A stretch of DNA of 64,000 nt from JBLMYQ01 sp050258375 (GCA_050258375.1 JBLMYQ010000048.1:1-64000), one strand, 5' to 3'; positions 41,408 to 50,704 are shown, counted from the stretch's first letter. Program-made: numbers and translations. Notes: generated by a model from the letters alone, not told the origin.

Positions 41408-42399
41408 CAGTATTAATTTCGGCATTTATTCTTACGCTTGTTTCTGGTGCCATGCTTATACCTTTGCTTGAGAGACTAAAATTCGGGCAATTTGTAAGAG
41501 ATGACGGACCTCAATCTCATCTGAGCAAAGCTGGTACGCCAACAATGGGAGGAATAATATTTTTACTGCCAATAGCAATAATTTCCGGATTGTTTAGTGT
41601 TAAATATCAGGAAATCCTTCCGGTTCTTATCACAACACTTCTTTTTGGATTGGTGGGGTTTCTTGATGATTATATAAAGATAGGCTTAAAAAGGTCAAAA
41701 GGGTTAAGTGCAAGGCAGAAAATACTTGGATTGCTTATAGTTTCAACTGCTTTTGGTTATTACTTGTATAGATTTACTGATTTGGGGACTGCAATTTCGG
41801 TGCCTTTTACTGACTATTGGTTGGATTTCACCAGAATTCCGGTGCCTTTTACTTTAAATGTAATAAATCTTGAGTGGGCTTTTATACCTTTTATAGTAAT
41901 TGTAATGCTTGCGGCGACAAATAGTGTTAATCTTACTGATGGTCTTGATGGTTTGGCAGCGGGAGTAAGCCTTATAATTATGGTGTTTTTTGCTGTGGCA
42001 GCAATTATATCCGAAAATATCGGACTCACAATTGTTTTTTGTTCTATTGCCGGGGCATGTCTTGGTTTCCTTGCTTACAATATGAAGCCCGCAAAGGTTT
42101 TCATGGGAGATACTGGCTCGTTGGCTCTTGGGGGAGCAATTGCTTCAGCGGGTATTGTGTTAAAAATGCCATTAGTACTGCTGATTGTAGCTGGAGTTTG
42201 TGTTATAGAAGCTATTTCGGTTATAATTCAGGTCGCTGTATTTAAAAAAACAAAGAAGCGGGTATTCAAAATGGCCCCGATTCATCACCATTTTGAGCTT
42301 TCCGGATGGAGCGAGAACCGGGTTGTTTGGACTTTTTGGATAGCAACTGTTATACTTTGTATAATAGGATTTGTGTCATTACGATATACTATACTCTAA
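41392..42399 (+). CDS. mraY: Phospho-MurNAc-pentapeptide transferase MraY
   Basis: 335 residues and about ten membrane helices. Signature segments: GTPTMGGIIFLLP, the aspartate loop DDYIKI, NLTDGLDGLAAG, and the C-terminal HHHFELSGW. It forms lipid I from UDP-MurNAc-pentapeptide and undecaprenyl phosphate. TTG start behind TGAGGAGGTG inside the end of murF (coupled). The usual next gene murD is missing: ftsW follows after 11 bases. Confidence 0.95.
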   Translation: MQIQIAVLISAFILTLVSGAMLIPLLERLKFGQFVRDDGPQSHLSKAGTPTMGGIIFLLPIAIISGLFSVKYQEILPVLITTLLFGLVGFLDDYIKIGLKRSKGLSARQKILGLLIVSTAFGYYLYRFTDLGTAISVPFTDYWLDFTRIPVPFTLNVINLEWAFIPFIVIVMLAATNSVNLTDGLDGLAAGVSLIIMVFFAVAAIISENIGLTIVFCSIAGACLGFLAYNMKPAKVFMGDTGSLALGGAIASAGIVLKMPLVLLIVAGVCVIEAISVIIQVAVFKKTKKRVFKMAPIHHHFELSGWSENRVVWTFWIATVILCIIGFVSLRYTIL

Positions 42400-42410
42400 T
42401 GGAGGGTATC

Positions 42411-43523
42411 ATGCAGAACAAAAAACCATTTGATTTTGGCATATTCATAGTAATTCTTCTTCTTCTGGCGGGTGGAATAATAATGGTTTTCAGTGCCAGT
42501 GAAGATTTTGCCCTGAGAGTTTTTAACAACAGCTATCATTTCCTTATAAGACAGCTCCTTTGGGCGGCAATAGGTATTTTTACGATGCTGTTTGTGTCCA
42601 AAATTGATTATAGAATCTGGGGGAAATTTTCCGGAATAATATTATTTATTAGCATATCCCTTCTTATAATTGTTTTAATTCCACATGTCGGAATAAGCAG
42701 AAACGGAGCTCAAAGATGGATAAATCTAGGTTTTACTGATTTACAGCCTTCAGAAATAGCAAAGCTGGCTGTAATATTATTTTTCTCATATAGATTATCA
42801 CGTGAAAAAGATAAAATTAAAGATTTCTGGTCAGGATTGATGCCTTACCTGATTTGGATGGGTATTATTATTGGATTGCTTTTTCTGGAGCCGCATAAAA
42901 GCTGTGCTGTTGTTATTGCTGGACTTGGAGCGGTTATTCTTTTTACGGCTGGAGCACGTATATGGCATTTTGTCATCCTCTCGATTCCGGCGGCGCTGCT
43001 GTTTCTAAAGGTAGCTATTTCTGATCAATATAGTATGAAAAGACTTGTAGCTTTTCTTGATCCATGGAGTGACCCAAAAGGAGTAGGGTGGCAGGTTGTA
43101 AACTCGCTTTATGCCATAGGCTCAGGAGGGTTGTTCGGTCTTGGACTTGGGAGAAGCAGACAAAAATTCGGGTATGTTCCGGAACCTCATAACGACTATA
43201 TTTTTTCAATTTTTGCAGAAGAGATGGGGTTTATAGGTGTTGTTACAGTTATACTTTTATTCCTGATTTTTATATGGAGAGGGCTAAGGATTGCAATGCA
43301 TGCACCTGATAACTTTTCGAGCCTGTTAGCAACAGGAATTACTTCATTGGTTGCAATACAATTTATTATTAATATTGCAGTTATTACAGCATCAGCTCCG
43401 CCGACCGGTATGCCGCTTCCGTTTTTTAGCTATGGGGGTTCATCACTATTGTTTCTAATGGTTGGAATGGGTATATTGCTGAATATTTCACGGCATGAGT
43501 CTTCTCGAACTCGAAGCGGATAA
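42411..43523 (+). CDS. ftsW: Lipid II polymerase of the SEDS family, FtsW/SpoVE
   Basis: 370 residues, about ten membrane helices. SEDS motifs: FSASEDFAL near the start, KSCAVVIAGLGAV, DPWSDPKGVGWQVVNSLYAI, and the C-terminal PLPFFSYGGSSLLFLMVGMG. It polymerises lipid II at the septum together with its class B PBP (SpoVD/FtsI). The frame is open 35 codons further upstream through mraY, but GGAGGG marks the ATG at 42411. The sequence cannot separate FtsW from SpoVE; this copy may serve both division and spore cortex. Confidence 0.92.
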   Translation: MQNKKPFDFGIFIVILLLLAGGIIMVFSASEDFALRVFNNSYHFLIRQLLWAAIGIFTMLFVSKIDYRIWGKFSGIILFISISLLIIVLIPHVGISRNGAQRWINLGFTDLQPSEIAKLAVILFFSYRLSREKDKIKDFWSGLMPYLIWMGIIIGLLFLEPHKSCAVVIAGLGAVILFTAGARIWHFVILSIPAALLFLKVAISDQYSMKRLVAFLDPWSDPKGVGWQVVNSLYAIGSGGLFGLGLGRSRQKFGYVPEPHNDYIFSIFAEEMGFIGVVTVILLFLIFIWRGLRIAMHAPDNFSSLLATGITSLVAIQFIINIAVITASAPPTGMPLPFFSYGGSSLLFLMVGMGILLNISRHESSRTRSG

Positions 43524-43528
43524 CTTAC

Positions 43529-43645
43529 GACCCTCCTATCCTCCCTCAAAAAGGGAGTGAACAGTGGAGAACTAGAGTAATATTAGACGAATTATTCTTG
43601 AAAAAGTCTTCTATTCGCCTCCTTGCAAGGAGGGATAGGGAGGTC
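43529..43645. repeat. Dispersed nested inverted-repeat element, copy 3
   Basis: The left end GACCCTCCTATCCTCCCT (43529-43546) is complementary with few mismatches to the right end AGGAGGGATAGGGAGGTC (43628-43645). Inner hairpins CTCCCTCAAAAAGGGAG and CCTCCTTGCAAGGAGG lie at each side. The right half (TCTATTCGCCTCC...) matches copy 1 at 3269. The element lies in the ftsW-murG gap and is followed by a second copy of GGAGGTCAAATAT. Confidence 0.7.
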
Positions 43646-43670
43646 AAATATATTGGAGGTCAAATATTCA

Positions 43671-44783
43671 ATGAGAGTCATAATAGCTGGTGGTGGTACC
43701 GCTGGTCATATTAATCCGGGAATAGCAGTAGCAAAGTGTATCAAATCAAAATATAAGGACGCTGAATTTCTTTTTGTTGGAACTGAAAGAGGATTGGAAA
43801 AGGAGCTTGTTCCTGCTGAAGATTTCAAAATTGAATTTATAAAAGCAAGAGGATTAACTAGAAAGTTTTCACTAGATATATTTTTTACGGCAAGTGATAT
43901 GATTAAAGGTTATGCTGAGGCAAAAAAAATAATAAAGGAGTTTAAGCCGGATGTGGTTCTTGGAATGGGAGGATATGTTTGCTTCCCTGTTATGATGGCT
44001 GCTTCAAGGCTTAGAATTCCTACATTGATACATGAATCAAATTCACTTCCGGGAATTGCAAATAAAATTCTTTCAAGGTTTGTAACTACTGTAGCAGTGA
44101 GCTTTAAGGATTCTGAGAAATATTTCAAAAAAGCAAAAAAGCTAGTGTTTACCGGGAACCCTGTTAGAGAAGAAATCTTTACTTTTTCAAGAGAAGAAGC
44201 AAGGGTGGAAGAGGGTCTGCAAAAAGATGCTGCTCTGGTTCTTGTTTTTGGCGGGAGCAGGGGAGCACAAAAAATAAATCAAGCTATTATTGAGATGATA
44301 AAAATAAAGAAAGGAATACTTCCATATAATTTGATTCTCTCAACAGGAAAAACACAGTATGAAGCTGTGCTTGAGAAGCTAAAAGAAAGTGGATACCCAA
44401 TTGAAGAGCTTGAAAATATCAAAATTGTTCCTTATATTTATGATATGCCCAGATATTTATCTGCATCTGATTTGATAGTCGGAAGAGCCGGTGCTGTTAC
44501 GGTAAGTGAGATTACTGCGGCAGGAGTGGCATCAATACTTATTCCATTTCCATATGCTACCGAAAATCATCAAGAGTTTAATGCCCGTTCGCTTGAGATG
44601 AATGGTGCCTCAATAGTTATACTTGATAAGGATTTAACGGGAGAGATATTGAACCAGCAGATAACAAGTCTGGTTGATAATAAAGAGCAGCTTTTAAGAA
44701 TGGCTAAAAGTGCAAAGAAAATGGGCGTTTTAGATGCGGCGCAAAAAATTGTTGCAGTAATTGAGGAATCAATAAATAAATAA
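43671..44783 (+). CDS. murG: UDP-GlcNAc:MurNAc-pentapeptide-PP-undecaprenol GlcNAc transferase MurG
   Basis: 370 residues of the GT-B fold: GGGTAGHINPGIAVA at residue 8, FGGSRGAQKINQA, and GRAGAVTVSEITAAG plus PFPYATENHQEFNA in the C-terminal half. It converts lipid I to lipid II on the inner membrane face. The frame is open upstream into the repeat, but GGAGGT (43655-43660) and the family start point to the ATG at 43671. The ribosome site is the second of two GGAGGTCAAATAT copies, the first being the end of the repeat. Confidence 0.95.
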   Translation: MRVIIAGGGTAGHINPGIAVAKCIKSKYKDAEFLFVGTERGLEKELVPAEDFKIEFIKARGLTRKFSLDIFFTASDMIKGYAEAKKIIKEFKPDVVLGMGGYVCFPVMMAASRLRIPTLIHESNSLPGIANKILSRFVTTVAVSFKDSEKYFKKAKKLVFTGNPVREEIFTFSREEARVEEGLQKDAALVLVFGGSRGAQKINQAIIEMIKIKKGILPYNLILSTGKTQYEAVLEKLKESGYPIEELENIKIVPYIYDMPRYLSASDLIVGRAGAVTVSEITAAGVASILIPFPYATENHQEFNARSLEMNGASIVILDKDLTGEILNQQITSLVDNKEQLLRMAKSAKKMGVLDAAQKIVAVIEESINK

Positions 44784-44888
44784 GTTTATATATAATCCCT
44801 TACAGTAGTACAGGTAACAAAAAATTCCAAAACGCATAATATGTAATTATGATTGGAATAAGAAGGTATTGTACTGGAGGGAGAAGAC

Positions 44889-46160
44889 TTGGAGATATAT
44901 ACAATACACGGTGGTAAAAAGCTAAACGGGTCTGTTAAAATAGAAGGCTCGAAAAACGCTGTGCTACCTATATTGGCTGCCTGTATCATAAGTGGTGGAA
45001 AAAATGTTTTACATAATTGTCCGGGATTAAGAGATGTTTCAGTAATGCTTAATATTTTAGAGGTTATTGGCTGCAAGGTTGAAAAGATAGATGAAATGCT
45101 TGTTGTAGATACTTCTGAAATAATAACAAGTGAAATTCCTGATAAGCTCGTAAGGGAAATGCGTTCATCTGTTGTGGTTCTTGGAGCTATGCTTACAAGA
45201 ATGAAAAAAACCATACTAAGTTATCCGGGTGGATGTGAAATTGGTACAAGACCAATAGATTTGCATATTAAGGGTCTTAGAGAGTTAGGAGCCAAAATAT
45301 CTGAGGTCGGAGGATATTTATTATGCGAAGCAGAAAATCTTGTTGGAGCAGATATTAACCTCGATTTTCCAAGCGTAGGGGCTACGGAAAATATAATGCT
45401 TGCCGCTGTGGGAGCTGAAGGAACGACAATTATCAGGAATGCAGCCAGAGAGCCTGAAGTTGTAGATTTGCAGAACTTCTTAAATGCTATAGGATGTAAA
45501 ATAAATGGCGCAGGATCAAACATTATACGAATATATGGTGTTAAAAACTTCAGGCCTGCAGAATATACAATAATGCCTGATAGAATTGTTGCAGGTACTT
45601 ACTTGGCAATGGCGGCGGCAACCTCAGGCAGCATTGAGATTACCAATGTAGTGCCGGAGCATTTTAGTGCATTATTATTCAAGCTTAAAGAAACAGGGTG
45701 TAAATTAAAAATTGGAAAAAGTAAGATTCAGATTGAGTCACCTAAAAAACTGTTAGCTATAGATACTATTAAAACTCTGCCTTATCCGGCATTTCCGACT
45801 GATTTGCAGGCACCAATGCTTTCGCTGATGACTATAGCTTCGGGAACAAGTATCATAGTTGAAAACATATTTGAAAATCGTTTTAAGCATGTAAATGAAT
45901 TAATAAAAATGGGAGCTAAAATAACTATAGAAGGAAGAACGGCTATTGTTAAAGGTGTAAATAAGCTTCACGGCGCACATGTGGTGGCTAAAGATTTAAG
46001 AGGCGGAGCTGCATTAATTCTTGCCGGTCTTGCGGCTGAAGGAGAAACGGTAATTGAGGGAATTCATCATATAGAAAGAGGATACGAGATAGTGCATGAG
46101 AAGCTAGGAACGTTAGGCGCAGATATAAGTAAAGATGTTAAAAATGATTTAAAGGAATAG
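44889..46160 (+). CDS. murA: UDP-N-acetylglucosamine 1-carboxyvinyltransferase MurA
   Basis: 423 residues of the EPSP-synthase fold: KIEGSKNAVLPILAAC at the start, the active-site loop YPGGCEIGTRPIDLH (Cys about 119, the fosfomycin target), and PTDLQAPMLSLM. It performs the first committed step of peptidoglycan synthesis. TTG start behind GGAGGGAG. Its place between murG and ftsQ, where many clusters carry murB, is as known for several Firmicutes. A 105-base gap with no obvious element separates it from murG. Confidence 0.93.
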   Translation: MEIYTIHGGKKLNGSVKIEGSKNAVLPILAACIISGGKNVLHNCPGLRDVSVMLNILEVIGCKVEKIDEMLVVDTSEIITSEIPDKLVREMRSSVVVLGAMLTRMKKTILSYPGGCEIGTRPIDLHIKGLRELGAKISEVGGYLLCEAENLVGADINLDFPSVGATENIMLAAVGAEGTTIIRNAAREPEVVDLQNFLNAIGCKINGAGSNIIRIYGVKNFRPAEYTIMPDRIVAGTYLAMAAATSGSIEITNVVPEHFSALLFKLKETGCKLKIGKSKIQIESPKKLLAIDTIKTLPYPAFPTDLQAPMLSLMTIASGTSIIVENIFENRFKHVNELIKMGAKITIEGRTAIVKGVNKLHGAHVVAKDLRGGAALILAGLAAEGETVIEGIHHIERGYEIVHEKLGTLGADISKDVKNDLKE

Positions 46161-46179
46161 GAATTAAGACCTATTCCTT
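46152..46179 (+). other. Hairpin at the murA stop codon
   Basis: AAGGAATAGG / CCTATTCCTT, a perfect 10-bp stem that includes the TAG stop of murA. There is no T tract; it is possibly an RNA processing or partial attenuation site within the operon. Confidence 0.45.
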
Positions 46180-46206
46180 CACAAAAGAAAAAAGGCAGGG
46201 TAATGT

Positions 46207-46971
46207 ATGAGTAAGAATAAAAATGATGAGCTTAAGAAAAATGGATATGCAGGAATTCTGATAATAATTTTATTGATAATACTTGTCATGGTATTTATCT
46301 TGTTTACACCTTTTTTTAACATTAAGTATATTGATGTATCAGGGGCAAAGAAAATTTCTTCAACAAAAATTATTGCCCTTTCAGGAGTTTGCTATGGACA
46401 AAACATGTTTAAAATCAGTCTTTTTAAGGCTGAACAGCAAATAAAAAATGGTGAGCCATATATTGAAAGAGCAAAGATGTCGCGTAAGCTTCCTAATTGT
46501 ATAACTATAAATGTATCTGAAAGAGTTCCTGTAGGTGCAGTAGAATATATGGGTTCATATATATTGGTAGATAGGAATGGTTATGCACTTGAAATTACTA
46601 CTGATATCAGAGACAAAAATATTGTGGAATTAAAGGGTATAATTTTAAAAGGAGTGACAATAGGAAAAAAGATTTCTGAAGGAGAATTGGACAAGCTTAA
46701 AACCTGTTTGGGGCTGTTGGAACTGCTGGAAAAAAATAATCTTATTTCTAAAGTTGAATATATTGATGTTAAGGATATAAAAAATGTTATAATGTTTGTT
46801 GATAGAAGATTAGATGTAAAATTCGGAAATGCAGAAGAATTAAATTCTGCTGTGTTATGCAAATATCGATTGGATTTCCTAAAATCTATAATTGATAAAA
46901 TACCTAAAAATCAAGCTGGAGAAATTAATCTTACAACAGATAATCCTATATTTAAACCTATTGAAGACTAA
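46207..46971 (+). CDS. ftsQ: Cell-division protein FtsQ/DivIB
   Basis: 254 residues: short cytoplasmic tail, one membrane helix (about residues 15-37), a POTRA domain (FNIKYIDVSGAKKISSTKII) and the FtsQ beta domain (RKLPNCITINVSERVPVGAVEYMGSYILVDRNG... is split by family convention at the NVSER motif). It works with FtsL/DivIC to regulate septal synthesis. Position between murA and the DUF881 gene is typical for Firmicutes. Confidence 0.88.
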   Translation: MSKNKNDELKKNGYAGILIIILLIILVMVFILFTPFFNIKYIDVSGAKKISSTKIIALSGVCYGQNMFKISLFKAEQQIKNGEPYIERAKMSRKLPNCITINVSERVPVGAVEYMGSYILVDRNGYALEITTDIRDKNIVELKGIILKGVTIGKKISEGELDKLKTCLGLLELLEKNNLISKVEYIDVKDIKNVIMFVDRRLDVKFGNAEELNSAVLCKYRLDFLKSIIDKIPKNQAGEINLTTDNPIFKPIED

Positions 46972-46994
46972 TTAGACTGAAAGGAGCAGTGACT

Positions 46995-47729
46995 TTGAGA
47001 AACAAAGGCTTTCAAGTAACAATTGCATTAATTTGTCTTGTTTTAGGACTTATGCTTGCAGTGCAGTTTAAAAGTATAAAGAAAATTAATTCCGGAGGCA
47101 TTGACAAGATGAGAGCTAGTGAATTGCAATCAGCTCTTTCTTCAGCTAATGAAAAGCTGGATGATGCAAAGCGGGAATTAGCCTCGAAGGAGAGAAAAAT
47201 AGAACAGTATCAGGAAGCTGCGGCCAAGGGAGGAAATCTTGGGCAAATAATACAAAAAGATATAACTCAGGCTAAGCTTCTTGCTGGACTGACTGCTGCA
47301 CAGGGACCCGGTATAATTGTAACCCTTAATGACAGTAAGGTTAGAAATGAACAAGAAGATGTAAACGAAAACTATTTTGTTATACATGACAGTGATATCT
47401 TGCTTGTAATTAATGAGCTCAGGGCAAGTGGTGCGGAAGCTATTTCATTAAATGACCAGCGAGTGATTGCAACAAGTGAGATAAGATGTGCAGGACCTGT
47501 TTTAAGTATAAATAACACCAGGACATCAGCTCCGTTTAAGATAAAAGCGATAGGAAATGCAATTGATATGGAGAATGCTTTGAAAATGAGAGATGGAGTA
47601 GTTGATGCTTTGCAGCAGTGGGGTATAGAAATATCAATCAGCAAAGAGGATAATATGGTTGTGCCAGGCTATGATGGGGCACTGACATTTAAATATGCTA
47701 TACCTTTCAAGGAAGGGGGTAACGAATAA
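46995..47729 (+). CDS. ylxW: DUF881 family protein (YlxW-like), dcw cluster
   Basis: 244 residues: an N-terminal membrane anchor (about residues 6-24), a coiled coil (SALSSANEKLDDAKRELASK), and the extracytoplasmic DUF881 domain (AAQGPGIIVTLNDSK, ISLNDQRVIATSEIRCAGP). It is found between divIB and sbp/ftsA in Bacillus and clostridia; its exact role is unknown. The TTG at 46995 has AAGGAG eight bases upstream; a GTG two codons earlier is too close to it. Its stop overlaps the next start. Confidence 0.87.
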   Translation: MRNKGFQVTIALICLVLGLMLAVQFKSIKKINSGGIDKMRASELQSALSSANEKLDDAKRELASKERKIEQYQEAAAKGGNLGQIIQKDITQAKLLAGLTAAQGPGIIVTLNDSKVRNEQEDVNENYFVIHDSDILLVINELRASGAEAISLNDQRVIATSEIRCAGPVLSINNTRTSAPFKIKAIGNAIDMENALKMRDGVVDALQQWGIEISISKEDNMVVPGYDGALTFKYAIPFKEGGNE

Positions 47730-48058
47730 TGTATCTGGCTTTAATTGGTTTGATATTGGGTGCTGTAATGGGCATATTTATTCCTTATAGCATACCTATG
47801 GCATATTCTAAATATATGGCAGTTGCAATTCTTGCTTGCCTTGATAGTGTATTCGGAGGTTATGCAGCTTCTGTTCAGGGTAAATTTGATATGAAAATAT
47901 TTATTTCCGGATTCTTTGGAAATGCTTTGCTGGCTGCAGGTCTTGCGTTTATTGGTGATAAACTTGGGGCAGATATTTACATGGCAGCAGTTTTTGCTTT
48001 CGGGAACAGGATGTTTATAAACTTTGCAATAATTAGAAGATACCTATTGAATAAATAA
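47729..48058 (+). CDS. sbp: Small basic protein Sbp (DUF1290)
   Basis: 109 residues with three to four membrane helices (LALIGLILGAVMGIFIPY, FISGFFGNALLAAGLAFIG) and a basic C-terminus RRYLLNK. It matches the DUF1290/Sbp family that precedes ftsA in Bacillus. Function not established. Good AAGGGGG site within the end of the DUF881 gene. Confidence 0.88.
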   Translation: MYLALIGLILGAVMGIFIPYSIPMAYSKYMAVAILACLDSVFGGYAASVQGKFDMKIFISGFFGNALLAAGLAFIGDKLGADIYMAAVFAFGNRMFINFAIIRRYLLNK

Positions 48059-48107
48059 AAAAAAAGGAATAATATAGTAAAGAAAATAATTTTATTTAAA
48101 AAATATA

Positions 48108-48134
48108 TTGTTTTTGTCTGGATTCTGATATAAT
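48108..48134 (+). promoter_or_regulatory. Extended -10 promoter of ftsAZ
   Basis: TGATATAAT (48126-48134) is a perfect extended -10. A weak TTGTTT lies 15 bases upstream at 48108. It gives ftsA-ftsZ transcription independent of the upstream operon. Confidence 0.6.
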
Positions 48135-48182
48135 GTTGTTTAAAATGAACGGGATTTATATTTAAAGGGGGTAATTAAGCTT

Positions 48183-49442
48183 ATGGCAGTTGGGGACATC
48201 ATTGTCGGTATTGACATTGGTACTTCAAAAGTGTGTGCGCTTATTGGACAAACTAATAGAATAAATAATATTGATGTTCTCGGTTATGGCTCAGTCCCCT
48301 GTAATGGAGTGAAAAAAGGTATAATTGTTGATATTGAGGGGACTGCTCAAGCTATCAGGCAAGCAACTGAGCAAGCTGAACAAATGGCAAACCTCAATGT
48401 TAATTCAGCTTATGTTAATATAACAGGTGCAAACGTAAGTATAATTGAAAGCAGTGGTCAGGCAGAAATACCAAGTAATCAGAGTGAAATTAACTATGCC
48501 GATCTTGAGAGAGTACTAAAATCTGCAAAAGATGATGTTACTATTCCTGCAGATAAGAAAGCTATAGATATAGTTCCTTATCAGTACATAATAGATGGTT
48601 ATGACCAGATAGTCGATCCTGTAGGAATGATTGGGTCGAATCTGGAGATTGATTGTCAAATTGTTGCCGGTTCTGTTACCGCGGTTCAGAATTTGGTTAG
48701 AGCCGTTGAAAAGGCAGGATACTATGTAGATGGAATAGTAATTGAAGCAGTTGCTGTAGGAGAAGTGGTTTTAACTCCGGATGAAAAGGAATTAGGCGTG
48801 CTTATGCTTGATGTTGGAGCAGGAGTAACCGATGTTTCAATTTTCAAAGGTAAAAGGCTTGTTTTCTATGATTCAATACCAATTGGTGGCGATCATATTA
48901 CTAATGATATTGCAATTGGATTAAAAGTACCATATAATGAAGCAGACAAAATAAAAAGACAGTTTAATTTAGCACTTACTTCTTTAATACAGAACAATCA
49001 GGAAATAACAATAGCAAGTATAAATGAAAGCAGAGTAAGAAATATTAAGATATCAGAAGTTATTGAAATCATTGAAGCCAGAGTCACGGAAATATTCAGC
49101 CTTGTTGAACAATTACTTGACAAAAGCGGAATGAAGGAATATATTTCTGCAGGTGCGGTTTTGTGTGGAGAAGGAATAACAAGTTTTGATGGAAGCCTTC
49201 AAATCGGAACTGCTGTGCTGGAAATGCCTATGAGGATAGGTAGTCCTAAGGGAGCTAATATATTAAAGCCTACGTATTCAGTAGCCCTTGGAGTAGTAAA
49301 ATATATGTCGGGAGTAAAGCATATTAAGGATATTGCCAGTAATGTAAAAAGCTTAAGGAAAAAGAAGCTTAGAGCTGATGGAGCCAGAGAGCTTACTATA
49401 TGGAATAAACTTAGCAAGTTCTTTAATGATTTTTTCGTTTAA
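48183..49442 (+). CDS. ftsA: Cell-division protein FtsA
   Basis: 419 residues of the actin superfamily: VGIDIGTSKVCALIGQ at the start, the SHS2 (1C) domain in the first third, LMLDVGAGVTDVSIFK (about residue 204), IPIGGDHITNDIA, and a C-terminal LTIWNKLSKFFNDFF amphipathic helix that anchors it and FtsZ to the membrane. AAAGGGGGTAATT precedes the ATG. It is followed by ftsZ after 83 bases. Confidence 0.95.
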   Translation: MAVGDIIVGIDIGTSKVCALIGQTNRINNIDVLGYGSVPCNGVKKGIIVDIEGTAQAIRQATEQAEQMANLNVNSAYVNITGANVSIIESSGQAEIPSNQSEINYADLERVLKSAKDDVTIPADKKAIDIVPYQYIIDGYDQIVDPVGMIGSNLEIDCQIVAGSVTAVQNLVRAVEKAGYYVDGIVIEAVAVGEVVLTPDEKELGVLMLDVGAGVTDVSIFKGKRLVFYDSIPIGGDHITNDIAIGLKVPYNEADKIKRQFNLALTSLIQNNQEITIASINESRVRNIKISEVIEIIEARVTEIFSLVEQLLDKSGMKEYISAGAVLCGEGITSFDGSLQIGTAVLEMPMRIGSPKGANILKPTYSVALGVVKYMSGVKHIKDIASNVKSLRKKKLRADGARELTIWNKLSKFFNDFFV

Positions 49443-49525
49443 CACAGTTGTATAATTAATTTATATATACTAACTAATGAAAATATAAATGATTATGATT
49501 AATTTATTCAATAAAGGGGGCAATT

Positions 49526-50644
49526 GTGTTGCTGGAGTTTGACATTGATTTGGAGCATTTTGCTCAAATAAAAGTAGTTGGAGTTGGAGGCGGAGGAAAC
49601 AATGCCGTAAACAGGATGATTGAGTCAGGGCTTAAGGGTGTTGAGTTTATAACAATAAACACTGATAAACAAGCTTTATTTTTATCACAAGCCAACTTGA
49701 AAATTCAAATAGGAGAAAAGCTTACTAAAGGGCTGGGGGCAGGTGCTAATCCTGAAATTGGCCAAAAAGCAGCAGAAGAAAGTAGAGAAGAAATCTCTCA
49801 ATCTTTAAAAGGTGCTGATTTAGTCTTTGTAACAGCTGGCATGGGAGGCGGGACCGGAACCGGGGCAGCACCTGTGGTAGCAGCGATTGCAAAGGAAATG
49901 GGGATACTCACTGTGGGGGTTGTAACAAAACCATTTACCTTTGAAGGAAGAAGAAGAGCGCAGCATGCTGAAAAGGGAATAGAAACATTAAAAAACAGTG
50001 TTGACACATTGGTAACAATACCAAATGACAGACTGCTTCAAGTTATTGAGAAGAAAACTTCAATAATGGAAGCATTTAAAATGGCTGATGATGTTCTTAG
50101 ACAAGGTGTGCAGGGTATTTCGGACTTAATTGCTGTTCCTGGACTTGTAAATCTCGACTTTGCAGATGTTAAGACGATTATGCTCGGAACTGGTATTGCA
50201 CATATGGGTATTGGACGAGCTTCTGGTGATAATAGAGCAGAAGAAGCTGCAAAACAGGCTATTCATAGTCCTCTTCTCGAAACTTCAATCGAAGGAGCAA
50301 GAGGGGTATTGCTTAATATTACTGGTGGACCTGACCTCGGATTATTTGAGGTTAATGCAGCGGCTGAATTGGTTCAAAAGTCTGCTGATCCAGATGCAAA
50401 CATAATCTTCGGAGCAGTGATAGATGAAAAACTTGGAGATGAAATATTTATTACAGTTATTGCAACTGGTTTTGAAAAAGGTATTCCTCCAAAGAGAGTT
50501 GAAAAGCTTTTTGATAAGACCTTAATGAATCAGGTGCAAACACCGACTGCTTCAACACCTACAATAAATGAAAGATCTACCGGAAATGTTTCCACTGATG
50601 AGTTGGACATACCTACATTCCTCAGAAGAAATAAGCTTAAATAA
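49526..50644 (+). CDS. ftsZ: Cell-division GTPase FtsZ
   Basis: 372 residues: VVGVGGGGNNAVNRMIE, the tubulin signature GGGTGTGAAPVVA (about residue 108), synergy-loop NLDFADVKTIM, and the conserved C-terminal peptide LDIPTFLRRNK that binds FtsA/SepF. It polymerises into the Z-ring. GTG start behind AAAGGGGG. A perfect 50-bp palindrome terminates transcription just after the stop. Confidence 0.97.
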   Translation: MLLEFDIDLEHFAQIKVVGVGGGGNNAVNRMIESGLKGVEFITINTDKQALFLSQANLKIQIGEKLTKGLGAGANPEIGQKAAEESREEISQSLKGADLVFVTAGMGGGTGTGAAPVVAAIAKEMGILTVGVVTKPFTFEGRRRAQHAEKGIETLKNSVDTLVTIPNDRLLQVIEKKTSIMEAFKMADDVLRQGVQGISDLIAVPGLVNLDFADVKTIMLGTGIAHMGIGRASGDNRAEEAAKQAIHSPLLETSIEGARGVLLNITGGPDLGLFEVNAAAELVQKSADPDANIIFGAVIDEKLGDEIFITVIATGFEKGIPPKRVEKLFDKTLMNQVQTPTASTPTINERSTGNVSTDELDIPTFLRRNKLK

Positions 50645-50648
50645 AATA

Positions 50649-50698
50649 GAACACAAAAAATAGTCACGGAAATATTTCCGTGACTATTTTTTGTGTTC
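50649..50698. terminator. Perfect 50-bp palindromic terminator after ftsZ
   Basis: The two 25-base arms (50649-50673 and 50674-50698) are exact reverse complements with no loop base left over; the right arm contains ATTTTTTGTG. It separates the division operon from the Spo0A-controlled spoIIG operon. Confidence 0.88.
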
Positions 50699-50704
50699 AG
50701 ATAG

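Noticed and set aside
42306..42410. N-terminal extension of FtsW reaching back into mraY
   Set aside because: It translates the 3' part of mraY in another frame; GGAGGG and the family start indicate 42411.
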